Shown: positions 1 through 7,406 of the stretch, in pieces | How positions within the stretch are numbered: the stretch's first letter is position 1 | How the letters are laid out: every line of letters starts with the position of its first letter | Origin: an uncultured Pelagibacteraceae bacterium | GTDB lineage: Bacteria; Pseudomonadota; Alphaproteobacteria; Pelagibacterales; Pelagibacteraceae | Length of the DNA stretch: 33,681 bases | Direction of reading: 5' to 3' | Assembly (NCBI GenBank): GCA_902545405.1 | Contig: CACCFT010000011.1 | Span: 1 to 33,681, forward strand | The notes under the pieces: model-generated | Databases searched by the model: none | Told to the model about the DNA's origin: nothing | What the model saw: the letters and a program-made list of their open reading frames with translations, nothing else | Position numbers and translations under genes: made by a program

Positions 1-843
1 ATGGGATTGATGATTGTAGTAGGAGGAACTATTGGAACCTTACTAGGGATCCTAACTTTTTCTTATTTTCAGGATATTGGAAAAATAAACATCGTTATCT
101 CATTGGCCTACATGTATATCTTAGCTATACTTGGAACTTTGATGCTTATTCAAGGAGTATCAGAAATTGATAAGGCAAGAAAAAAAATTGTTGTAAGAAA
201 AAAATTACATACGCATTATTGGATACACGGACTTCCTTTTAGAATGCGTTTTAAAAAGTCAAAGGTTTATGAAAGCGCATTTACTCCAATTATTATTGGT
301 TTAATTGTAGGATATATCGCTGCAATTATGGGAGTGGGCGGTGCATTTATATTAGTTCCTGCAATGATTTATATTATTGGAATGCCAACCAAACTAATTC
401 CTGGCACATCTTTGTTTGTTACAATATTTGTAAGTGCAATCGTGACCGTTCTTCATGCTTTTAATTACGGAACAATTGATCTTGTTTTAGTTTTTGTACT
501 TATACTTGGCTCAATTATTGGTGTTCAGTTTGGTCAAAAAATTGGTGAAAAAGTTGATAGCTCGGAATTTAAAACAATCTTAGCAGTACTTTTATTATTA
601 GTTGGAATTGCAATTGCTTATGACACTTTTATTAAAGAAGATGTAATTGTTGAAACAGTGGTAAATGGAACTAAAAACCTAGGTAACATTGCACAGTTTA
701 TTTTAGATTATTCTAAAGACCTTCCAGTTTTTTATGGACTTACATCAGTTGTACTAGCAGTAGTTCTTGGAATTGGAGCTGCAATTTTAAGAAATTATAT
801 TTCTAAATGGAATAATGCAAGAGAAGCTAAGCTTAAAGCTTAA
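1..843 (+). CDS. tauE: Sulfite exporter TauE/SafE family protein, 5' end cut by window edge
   Basis: This is a polytopic inner-membrane protein of the TauE/SafE (DUF81) family, which is thought to export sulfite released during sulfonate breakdown. The visible 280 residues have hydrophobic helices and the repeat motif [11 protein letters not shown] around residue 112, with a basic cytoplasmic-looking loop ([13 protein letters not shown]) in the middle. Family members carry two such GVGG repeats. Only the second is present, so roughly the first 80 residues lie left of the window and the ATG at base 1 is probably internal. The gene is convergent with suyB and overlaps it by 4 bases in a shared TTAA. 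The sulfite-releasing genes suyAB and xsc next door support the export role, although family membership alone does not prove the substrate. Confidence 0.85.
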   Translation: MGLMIVVGGTIGTLLGILTFSYFQDIGKINIVISLAYMYILAILGTLMLIQGVSEIDKARKKIVVRKKLHTHYWIHGLPFRMRFKKSKVYESAFTPIIIGLIVGYIAAIMGVGGAFILVPAMIYIIGMPTKLIPGTSLFVTIFVSAIVTVLHAFNYGTIDLVLVFVLILGSIIGVQFGQKIGEKVDSSEFKTILAVLLLLVGIAIAYDTFIKEDVIVETVVNGTKNLGNIAQFILDYSKDLPVFYGLTSVVLAVVLGIGAAILRNYISKWNNAREAKLKA

Positions 844-2006
844 GCACTTCTGTATAATTTAGTCATCACAAATTCTCTATGACCTAATGCTTCAGCACAA
901 GTTAATCTTCCGTTTGCAACTCTTATTGTAGCTTTAATTAATTCATCGCCAGCTTCATCTAAATTCATTTCTCTTGATAAGATTTTAGAAACATCAACAT
1001 CAATATGCTCACTCATGGTTCTAGCAGTTAAAGGATTAGCAGTTAGTTTTACTACTGGCTCAATTGGGTTTCCAATTATATTTCCTTGTCCGGTTGGAAA
1101 TAGGTGAAGATTGAATCCTCCTGCAGCTTGTAAAGTAACACATTCAGCAGCAGCTGATGAGGTATCCATAAAGTATAAGCCTGGACCTTTAGTTGGTTCT
1201 TCTGCTGGTTCTAGTACATCAATAAATTTGCATCCCCCAATTTTTTGAAAGTTTCCAAATGCTTTTTCTTCGATTGTAGTAAGTCCACCTGCTATATTTC
1301 CAGCTGTTGGTTGACTTTCAGAAAGATCGTCAGTTGCTTCTTTTAAGATGAAATCATTATACGAACTCCAAGTTTTTCTAAACTTCTCTTGAGCCTCAGG
1401 AGTTTTTCCTCTTTTTTCACACACAGTTTCAGCACCTGTTAGCTCAGATGTTTCACCAAAACATAAATGAACACCCAAGGGCTCTAATTTATCCATTAAA
1501 TTTCCAACTGTCGGATTTGATGCTAATCCTGATGTTGTATCAGACTCTCCACATTTAACTGATATCCATAAATCACTTATAGGACGCTCTTCTCTTTGTT
1601 TCTCAGATGCCCAAATTGAAAATTCTTGAGCTTTCTTTGAAACTCTTGCAATGGTATCTATATCTCCTACACCTTCTATACTAAAACCTTCAACTGGTTT
1701 TCCAGTCGTTGCAATTGCATCAACAATTCTTTTTGTCCATTTAGGCTCAATACCTATTACTATAACTGCTGCAACATTTGGATTTTTTCCTGTTCCAATC
1801 ATTGTTCTAAAATGAAGCTCTAAGTCTGCTCCAAATTGTAATCTTCCATAAGAATGTGGAAGTGCAATCGTACCTTTAATATTATTAGCTACAGCTTCAG
1901 CACAAGCATTTGAAATATCATCAACAGGTAGAATTATTACATGATTTCTTGTTCCTGTTCTTCCATCTTCTCTTTTATATCCTAAAAATGTTTTTGGAAT
2001 TTCCAT
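840..2006 (-). CDS. suyB: (2R)-sulfolactate sulfo-lyase, beta subunit (UxaA/altronate dehydratase family)
   Basis: The 388-residue product matches the C-terminal catalytic domain of the UxaA/altronate dehydratase family at full length. It begins with the typical start ([16 protein letters not shown], residues 8-23) and has cysteine-bearing segments VKCGESD and CFGETSEL, which in this family lie near the metal site. Within the family, stand-alone pairs of a small SAF subunit plus this large subunit are either sugar-acid dehydratases or sulfolactate sulfo-lyase, which splits 3-sulfolactate into pyruvate and sulfite. The divergent xsc and the convergent TauE-type exporter favour SuyB. The gene starts 1 base after the suyA stop, so the two are translated as a pair. 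A sugar-acid dehydratase remains possible, since sequence alone separates these weakly. Confidence 0.8.
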   Translation of the reverse strand: MEIPKTFLGYKREDGRTGTRNHVIILPVDDISNACAEAVANNIKGTIALPHSYGRLQFGADLELHFRTMIGTGKNPNVAAVIVIGIEPKWTKRIVDAIATTGKPVEGFSIEGVGDIDTIARVSKKAQEFSIWASEKQREERPISDLWISVKCGESDTTSGLASNPTVGNLMDKLEPLGVHLCFGETSELTGAETVCEKRGKTPEAQEKFRKTWSSYNDFILKEATDDLSESQPTAGNIAGGLTTIEEKAFGNFQKIGGCKFIDVLEPAEEPTKGPGLYFMDTSSAAAECVTLQAAGGFNLHLFPTGQGNIIGNPIEPVVKLTANPLTARTMSEHIDVDVSKILSREMNLDEAGDELIKATIRVANGRLTCAEALGHREFVMTKLYRSA

Positions 2007-2007
2007 T

Positions 2008-2295
2008 TTACCACTTTTTAGTTTTTACGTTGTGAACATGCACATGCTCACCTTTTTTAATTGATTTTACGACTTTGCCAATATCATGCCCGTACTTTAA
2101 TATTGTATCTCCCTCGTTAAGATCAGTCATAGCAATTTTATGACCCAAAGGTATTTCATCCATCGATTGAATTTTTACTGATTTATCATTTTCCATAATC
2201 CAGCAATCACAGTCTTGTTTTGGAGTAATTTTTTCAATAACCACAACACCTACATTGTCTTTTTCATCGTGGATTATAATATCTGTGCCGGCCAT
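2008..2295 (-). CDS. suyA: (2R)-sulfolactate sulfo-lyase, alpha subunit (SAF domain)
   Basis: This small subunit of about 95 residues is a single SAF domain, seen as a VGVVV strand near the start, the [17 protein letters not shown] core and a C-terminal HVHVHNVK. In UxaA-type lyases this domain pairs with the large subunit (SuyB, next gene). I chose the ATG at 2295. A TTG at 2328 would add 11 residues, but it lies upstream of the start site predicted from the -10 box at 2329-2334 and touches the palindrome at 2324-2345. From 2295 the protein begins seven residues before the domain, as is usual. It is the first gene of the minus-strand suyAB unit and is divergent from xsc. Confidence 0.8.
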   Translation of the reverse strand: MAGTDIIIHDEKDNVGVVVIEKITPKQDCDCWIMENDKSVKIQSMDEIPLGHKIAMTDLNEGDTILKYGHDIGKVVKSIKKGEHVHVHNVKTKKW

Positions 2296-2323
2296 TGTGA
2301 CGATTTCTTTGTTTGAAATTCGA

Positions 2324-2345
2324 CCCAATTTATATATGAATTGGG
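2324..2345. promoter_or_regulatory. Palindromic operator candidate in suyA/xsc divergent promoter
   Basis: The sequence is CCCAATT, eight A/T-rich bases, then AATTGGG, and the whole 22 bp is its own reverse complement except for one mismatched pair. It lies in the short divergent region between suyA and xsc, overlapping the predicted suyA -10 box and filling most of its spacer. That is where a repressor dimer would block transcription. The regulator is unknown and none is encoded in the window. Confidence 0.55.
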
Positions 2346-2356
2346 CACTTTGACAA
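2329..2356 (-). promoter_or_regulatory. Putative sigma70-type promoter of suyAB
   Basis: Read on the minus strand, TTGTCA (2356-2351) is followed after 16 bases by TATAAA (2334-2329), which would place the transcript start near 2322 and give a leader of about 27 bases before the ATG at 2295. The boxes were found by eye. The match is good but such boxes are common in AT-rich DNA. Confidence 0.5.
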
Positions 2357-2385
2357 TTAAAAAATAGAATTTAGAAGGATTTGAT

Positions 2386-4170
2386 ATGGCTAAAATGACA
2401 ACCGAAGAAGCTTTTGTAAAAGTTTTACAAATGCATGGTATCGAACATTCGTTTGGTATTATTGGTTCTGCATTCATGCCTATTTCTGATCTTTTCCCAG
2501 AAGCTGGAATAACTTTTTGGGATGTTGCTCATGAAACAAATGGAGGATTGATTGCTGATGGTTACACGAGAGCAACTGGAAAAATGTCAATGGTGATTGC
2601 TCAAAATGGTCCAGGTATTACAGGACTTGTTACACCAATTAAAACTGCTTATTGGAATCATACTCCACTATTATTAGTTACACCTCAAGCTGCAAACAAA
2701 ACTATGGGCCAAGGTGGTTTTCAAGAAGTAGAGCAAATGAATTTATTTAAAGACATGGTGTGTTATCAAGAAGAAGTTAGAGACCCATCAAGAATGGCAG
2801 AAGTTTTAAACAGAGTAATAGAAAAAGCATTTAGAGGTTCAGCACCTGCACAAATAAATGTACCAAGAGATTTTTGGACACAAGTTATAGATATAGAATT
2901 ACCTCCAATTGTAAGATTTGAAAGACAAGGTGGTGGAAAAGATGCTGTTGATAGAGCTGCGAAATTATTATCAGAAGCAAAATTCCCAGTAATTTTATCT
3001 GGAGCAGGAGTTGTTATAGGTGATGCGATTGATGATTGTAAAAAATTAGCAGAAAAGCTTGATGCACCTGTATGTAATGGATATCAACATAACGATAGCT
3101 TTCCAGGAAGCCATCCATTAGCTGTTGGTCCATTAGGCTACAACGGATCTAAAGCTGCAATGGAGTTAATTTCAAAAGCTGATGTAGTTTTAGCATTAGG
3201 AACAAGATTAAATCCATTTTCAACATTACCAGGATATGGAATTGATTACTGGCCAAAAGAAGCAACAATTATTCAAGTAGATATGAACCCTGATCGTATT
3301 GGTTTAACTAAGAAAGTTACTGTTGGTATTTGTGGCGATGCTAAAATGGTAGCTCAACAAATATTAGAAAAACTCTCATCAAATGCTGGAGACAATGGTA
3401 GAGAAGATAGAAAAAATCTAATTCATCAAACAAAATCTGCATGGTTGCAAACTCTTACAAGTTTAGATCATGAAGATGATGATCCAGGCACTGTTTGGAA
3501 TAAAGAAGCAAGAGAAAGAGATAAAGATAGAATGTCACCAAGACAAGCATGGAGAGCTATTCAAGCTGGGATGCCAGAAGATGTTATAATTTCAAGCGAT
3601 ATTGGAAATAATTGTGCAATAGGTAATGCGTACCCAACATTTGAGAAACCAAGAAAATATTTGGCACCAGGTTTATTTGGACCATGTGGATATGGATTTC
3701 CATCTATTCTTGGAGCAAAAATTGGATGCCCAGATACTCCAGTTATAGGTTTTGCTGGTGACGGAGCATTTGGAATAAGCATGAATGAAATGAGTTCGTG
3801 TGCAAGAGAAGAGTGGCCAGCAATAACAATGGTAATTTTTAGAAATTATCAATGGGGCGCTGAAAAAAGAAATTCAATATTGTGGTTTGATGATAACTTT
3901 GTTGGAACAGAGTTAGATCCAGAGTTAAGTTATGCAAAAGTTGCTAATGCATGTGGTTTAAAAGGTGTTATTGCAAATACAATGGAAGAAACCACTAAAG
4001 CTATTAAACAATCATGTGAAGATCAAAAAAAAGGTATTACTACATTTATCGAAATAATTCTAAATCAAGAATTAGGTGAGCCATTCAGAAGAGATGCTAT
4101 GAAAAAACCAGTTAAAGTAGCTGGTATAAGCAAGAGTGATATGAAGCCTCAAAAGTCTCTTGTTAGTTGA
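2386..4170 (+). CDS. xsc: Sulfoacetaldehyde acetyltransferase
   Basis: Xsc is a thiamine-diphosphate enzyme that turns sulfoacetaldehyde plus phosphate into acetyl phosphate and sulfite, the key desulfonation step of taurine and isethionate use. The 594-residue length fits the family. Visible are the catalytic glutamate in AHETNGG (Glu50), the GDG (458-460) that begins the Mg/ThDP motif with its asparagine at 487, and the Xsc-typical NYQWGAEKRNS, which sets it apart from acetolactate synthases. A Shine-Dalgarno-like AGAAGG sits 7 bases before the ATG. It is the first gene of a plus-strand unit ending in the terminator at 6856. No phosphotransacetylase gene is nearby. Confidence 0.95.
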   Translation: MAKMTTEEAFVKVLQMHGIEHSFGIIGSAFMPISDLFPEAGITFWDVAHETNGGLIADGYTRATGKMSMVIAQNGPGITGLVTPIKTAYWNHTPLLLVTPQAANKTMGQGGFQEVEQMNLFKDMVCYQEEVRDPSRMAEVLNRVIEKAFRGSAPAQINVPRDFWTQVIDIELPPIVRFERQGGGKDAVDRAAKLLSEAKFPVILSGAGVVIGDAIDDCKKLAEKLDAPVCNGYQHNDSFPGSHPLAVGPLGYNGSKAAMELISKADVVLALGTRLNPFSTLPGYGIDYWPKEATIIQVDMNPDRIGLTKKVTVGICGDAKMVAQQILEKLSSNAGDNGREDRKNLIHQTKSAWLQTLTSLDHEDDDPGTVWNKEARERDKDRMSPRQAWRAIQAGMPEDVIISSDIGNNCAIGNAYPTFEKPRKYLAPGLFGPCGYGFPSILGAKIGCPDTPVIGFAGDGAFGISMNEMSSCAREEWPAITMVIFRNYQWGAEKRNSILWFDDNFVGTELDPELSYAKVANACGLKGVIANTMEETTKAIKQSCEDQKKGITTFIEIILNQELGEPFRRDAMKKPVKVAGISKSDMKPQKSLVS

Positions 4171-4201
4171 GATTAGTAAAATTTCATTATAAAAATAATT
4201 A

Positions 4202-5506
4202 TTGGATTTAATAAACGACAATTTCTGTGGATGGACAAGACAACTTCCTGAAAGAAGTAATTTTAAATTACTAGATCAAGACATTTACTGTGATTATTTA
4301 ATTGTAGGGGCTGGGTATACAGGATTATCAGCTGCTAGAAAACTTTCAGATATAATGAAAGATAAAAAAATTATTCTCATTGATGCACAGTTAGCGGGCG
4401 AGGGTGGAAGTTCAAGAAATTCAGGCTATCTAGTTGATACTACATTAAATGATGGTTTTACATCTAACAGCGATAAAGAGAATTATGTAAAAAAAACAAA
4501 AATATATCACTTGGGTATAGAAGCTGTTAGAAAATTTATAAAAGAATATCAGGTCGATTGTGATTGGAACGAATGTGGAAAATATTTTGCTTCTTCTAAA
4601 GAGCAAGATGAGACAAAAGCTCAATCGTTCAGCAAATTATTAAATAGTCTTGGTTTTAAAAACAAAATTTTATTTAACAAAGAGTTAACTGAAAAATTGG
4701 GAACGCCTTTTTATAAAATTGGAGTTTTTACCTCAGGAGGAATTCTTTTAAACCCTGGTAAATTAGCTAGAGCAATGGTTGATACATTGCCAGATAATGT
4801 AAAATTATATGAAAATTCTCAAATTTATAATTGGAAAAAGATTAATAACAAAATTGAATGTTTTACAAAAAAGCACAAAATAACTACTAAAAAAATTATT
4901 TTTTGCACAAATGGTTTTTTGAAATATTTTAATGTAAAAAAAAATTATAGTTTCCCAATCACATTAACTGCTAGTCTCACGAGAAAACTCACAGATAAAG
5001 AATTTAAAGATATAGGTTCTCCAAAAGAGTGGGGTGTTCTTCCTATAAGACCAATGGGTGCTACTATAAGAATGACTAAAGATAGGAGAATACTTATAAG
5101 AAATACTGCAGAGTTAAGAAACCCTTTTTCAATGAATAGAAATGAATTAAATAAAAGAGCTGCAATTCATAAAGAAGGCATCAAAAAAAGATTTAAACAA
5201 TTACCTGATAATATAATAGAGAGCAGTTGGTCGGGAATTGTATGTAGAAGTGGTAATAGCTCTCAAATATTTGAAAAAATTGATGATAATATTTTTAGCG
5301 CAGGCTGTTACAATGGATCTGGCATTGGAGTAGGAACACTATTCGGTGAACAAATAGCCTTAATGGCCTCTAATCAACAATCTAATGAAATTGAAGTAAT
5401 ACAACAAAGAAAAAAACCAAACTGGTTACCACCACAACCCTTTTTAAATTTGGGAATTTACACTAGATTAGCTTACGAAAGGATAAAAGCTCAAACTGAA
5501 ATTTAA
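4202..5506 (+). CDS. FAD-dependent oxidoreductase, DAO/OrdL family; candidate taurine dehydrogenase subunit
   Basis: This is a glycine/D-amino-acid oxidase-type flavoprotein of 434 residues. The Rossmann motif GAGYTG is at residues 36-41, followed by Asp61 for the FAD ribose and a GEGGSSRNSG flavin-contact loop at 66-75. A second FAD contact lies near the C-terminus (CYNGSGIGVG). The start is a TTG at 4202, because an in-frame stop lies just upstream and the next ATG falls after the FAD motif. It follows xsc by 31 bases and joins the next gene as TAATG. In other bacteria a DAO-family protein (TauY) oxidises taurine to sulfoacetaldehyde, the Xsc substrate, so that role is attractive here. However, the small partner TauX is absent, and gamma-glutamylputrescine oxidase-like activity is an alternative. 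Confidence 0.7.
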   Translation: MDLINDNFCGWTRQLPERSNFKLLDQDIYCDYLIVGAGYTGLSAARKLSDIMKDKKIILIDAQLAGEGGSSRNSGYLVDTTLNDGFTSNSDKENYVKKTKIYHLGIEAVRKFIKEYQVDCDWNECGKYFASSKEQDETKAQSFSKLLNSLGFKNKILFNKELTEKLGTPFYKIGVFTSGGILLNPGKLARAMVDTLPDNVKLYENSQIYNWKKINNKIECFTKKHKITTKKIIFCTNGFLKYFNVKKNYSFPITLTASLTRKLTDKEFKDIGSPKEWGVLPIRPMGATIRMTKDRRILIRNTAELRNPFSMNRNELNKRAAIHKEGIKKRFKQLPDNIIESSWSGIVCRSGNSSQIFEKIDDNIFSAGCYNGSGIGVGTLFGEQIALMASNQQSNEIEVIQQRKKPNWLPPQPFLNLGIYTRLAYERIKAQTEI

Positions 5507-5712
5507 TGAAAAAAAATTTAAAGCTTATAGTTTTTTTAGTATTAGGAATTATTGCTCTTTACATCTCAACTAACTATTATAATGATTTTAATAGAAGCAA
5601 AACTATTAAAGCATGTATAATTGGAAAAGCTGAATTAGATTCTAAAAAAGCTAAAGAAGACAGATTATCAAATGAACAAATTAAAAAATTTTGTGAAGAT
5701 CAAATAAAATGA
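5506..5712 (+). CDS. Small single-pass membrane protein in the sulfonate operon
   Basis: The product has 68 residues: a short basic start (MKKNLK), one hydrophobic helix at about 7-24, then a charged tail with two cysteines (KACIIGK and KKFCEDQ). I recognise no family. Its start overlaps the stop of the FAD gene (TAATG) and its stop overlaps the start of the aminotransferase (ATGA). It is therefore probably translated with both, and the frame has been kept without a break. The tail would face the periplasm or cytoplasm depending on insertion, which I cannot tell. It might anchor or assist the flavoprotein, but that is inferred from position only. Confidence 0.65.
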   Translation: MKKNLKLIVFLVLGIIALYISTNYYNDFNRSKTIKACIIGKAELDSKKAKEDRLSNEQIKKFCEDQIK

Positions 5713-6857
5713 TGAAAAAATCAAAAAGATCAGATGTTGATCCATTTATTGTAATGGATGTAATGGAGTCTGCTAGAATTGCTGAAGAAAAAGGTAAAGA
5801 TATAATTCATATGGAGGTAGGGCAGCCGGGAACACCAGCACCTAAGATTGCGAAAGATTATATTACAAATGAGATAAATAAAAATAATCTTGGTTACACA
5901 GTATCACTTGGTCTACCAGCTTTAAGAACAAAAATTTCAAAATTATATGGAGATTGGTACAATTTAGATTTAAATCCAAATAGAATAGTAGTTACAACAG
6001 GGTCTTCCGGAGCCTTTATATTATCGTTTTCTGCATTGTTTGACAGTGGAGACAGAGTTGGAATTGGATCTCCAAGTTATCCTAGCTATAGACAAATACT
6101 TAAATCACTAAGTTTGGAAACTGTAGATATTCAAACCAAACTACAAAATAGATTTCAACCTGTTCCAGAAGATATTACAAATAATAATTTAAATGGAATT
6201 CTTGTTGCATCACCTGCAAATCCAACTGGATCTATGCTGGATAAACAATCTTTAGAGAATTTAATTAATACTGCAAATGAGAATAATGTAAGTTTTATTA
6301 GTGATGAAATTTATCATGGAATTCAATATGAAAATAATCCAACATCAGCTTTAGAGATTACAGATAATTGCTATGTAATTAATTCTTTTTCAAAATACTT
6401 TTCTATGACTGGTTGGAGAATAGGATGGATGGTTGTACCAGATGATCATGTTAGACAAGTAGAAAGACTTTCACAGAATTTATTTGTTTGTCCTCCACAT
6501 GCAAGTCAAGTTACAGCCCTTGCTTCATTAGATGCAAATGAGGAGTTACAATCAAATGTTGAAGTATATAAAAAAAATAGAGAGATACTTTTAGAAGAAT
6601 TACCGAAGGCAGGATTAAAAAAGTTTTCACCACCTGATGGTGCTTTTTACATTTATGTTGATATATCTGAATATTCAAATGATAGCTTAGCTTTTTGTAA
6701 AAAAGTTTTAGATGAAGCAAATGTTGCGATAACACCAGGAATTGATTTTGATCAAAAAAGAGGAAATTCTACTATCCGATTCTCATATGCCAGAAGCACA
6801 AAAGATATAATTGAAGGTGCTAAGAGAATTAAAGATTTTATGTCTAAAAATTATTAA
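5709..6857 (+). CDS. PLP-dependent class I aminotransferase
   Basis: This fold-type I aminotransferase of the AspC/COG0436 group has 382 residues. Landmarks are the GQPGTPAP segment near residue 38, the TTGSSGAF cofactor loop, ASPANPTG before the domain core, SDEIYHG, and the Schiff-base lysine Lys229 in NSFSKYFSMTGWR. It overlaps the preceding small gene by ATGA and ends in the terminator stem. Its place behind xsc and the FAD gene suggests nitrogen handling in sulfonate use. Cysteate aminotransferases are of this class and would feed 3-sulfopyruvate towards sulfolactate and SuyAB. That substrate is a guess, because the family is broad and the taurine-pyruvate aminotransferase Tpa belongs to a different class (III). 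Confidence 0.85.
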   Translation: MMKKSKRSDVDPFIVMDVMESARIAEEKGKDIIHMEVGQPGTPAPKIAKDYITNEINKNNLGYTVSLGLPALRTKISKLYGDWYNLDLNPNRIVVTTGSSGAFILSFSALFDSGDRVGIGSPSYPSYRQILKSLSLETVDIQTKLQNRFQPVPEDITNNNLNGILVASPANPTGSMLDKQSLENLINTANENNVSFISDEIYHGIQYENNPTSALEITDNCYVINSFSKYFSMTGWRIGWMVVPDDHVRQVERLSQNLFVCPPHASQVTALASLDANEELQSNVEVYKKNREILLEELPKAGLKKFSPPDGAFYIYVDISEYSNDSLAFCKKVLDEANVAITPGIDFDQKRGNSTIRFSYARSTKDIIEGAKRIKDFMSKNY

Positions 6858-6903
6858 AAGGGGTCAGCTCAATTGGTTATTACCAAAAGAGCTCCCCTTT
6901 TTT
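6856..6903 (+). terminator. Rho-independent terminator after the xsc operon
   Basis: The arms are AAAAGGGG-tc-AGCTC and GAGCTCCCCTTTT, and the loop itself can pair (TTGGT, TATT, ACCAA), followed by a run of six T. The stem starts inside the stop codon of the aminotransferase gene. It is by far the most GC-rich hairpin in the left part of the window. Confidence 0.9.
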
Positions 6904-7205
6904 ATGCCATTTTGGCCAAATCCATCAAATGGATTTAGTTTGTGTTATTTTTAATATGTGATATCTCACCAGCTAAGTGTCAGGTGGCGTTATTCTAAGC
7001 ATTTGCACCTCCTTCACTTATAAAAATAAGTTTAAGGAAGGTTGTATTCAACAAATTTATTTCTATTTTTTATAAATAAATTATTTGAATACAACCTATC
7101 TCTTTAGTAGATTCTCGATATCAAAATAATAAAAATATTCCAAAACTCTTAAATGAAACTTATGTCACAGAGACAGACAATAAATATATTTGTAATTAAA
7201 ATCTC
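6904..7205. other. Gene-free stretch rich in hairpins; candidate structured RNA or leader
   Basis: No open reading frame of convincing quality lies here. Several inverted repeats do: AAATCCAT/ATGGATTT (6918-6936); a CACC at 6967 and a CACCT at 7006 that compete for the same GGTG at 6983; CCTT-ACTTAT/ATAAGT-AAGG (7011-7037); and a long stem at 7040-7096. I see no promoter that stands out. The stretch could be a leader for the gene at 7206, a small RNA, or remnants of decay. Confidence 0.4.
7040..7096. repeat. Long inverted repeat (23-bp arms, 2 mismatches)
   Basis: GGTTGTATTCAA at 7040 is matched by TTGAATACAACC ending at 7096, and pairing continues inward through AAATTTATTT/AAATAAATT around an 11-base loop. 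Only 2 of 23 pairs fail. The arms are A/T-rich inside and G/C-containing at the base. There is no T-run after either side, so it is not a standard terminator. Confidence 0.7.
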
Positions 7206-7397
7206 ATGAAAACAATATTTGTTATTGGATCAAAAAAACATACTTTGAAATACACTAGAAAAATGCCAGAAGGTGAAGTTAAGAAAATGAAATCTTTTGT
7301 TACAAACAAAGGGCAAAAACTTGAAAAAACTTCAAAATTTAAAATTTTAAAAGTATCAGACGACAAAACTTCAAGAACTTTCAAAATCAATCTTTAA
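7206..7397 (+). CDS. Small basic protein, unknown function
   Basis: The product has 63 residues, is very lysine-rich and is predicted soluble, with alternating strand-like segments (TIFVIGS, HTLKYTRK, FKILKVS, RTFKINL). I do not recognise it. It ends 9 bases before the ATG of the photolyase, so the two may be co-transcribed. A reading frame of similar size exists on the opposite strand over the same bases, but its composition is less protein-like. A nucleic-acid-binding role fits the charge but is speculation. Confidence 0.55.
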   Translation: MKTIFVIGSKKHTLKYTRKMPEGEVKKMKSFVTNKGQKLEKTSKFKILKVSDDKTSRTFKINL

Positions 7398-7406
7398 TTG
7401 TTTAAA

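Noticed and set aside
2296..2328. Upstream TTG start giving a longer SuyA
   Set aside because: It would extend the gene into the palindrome and past the predicted transcript start, and the ATG at 2295 gives a normal SAF-domain N-terminus.
2350..2370. Consensus TTGACA followed by TAGAAT as the xsc promoter
   Set aside because: The two boxes are only 9 bases apart, too close for a sigma70 promoter. The real xsc promoter could not be fixed by eye.
6860..6893. Resemblance to a tRNA D-arm (AGCTCAATTGGTTA between GGGG and GAGC)
   Set aside because: There is no anticodon arm, T-arm or 3' acceptor, and the bases are fully explained by the terminator hairpin with its paired loop and T-run.
7196..7390. 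64-residue minus-strand frame opposite the small basic gene
   Set aside because: It mirrors the plus-strand gene, is a phenylalanine-rich antisense artefact of A-rich coding sequence, and has no flanking support.
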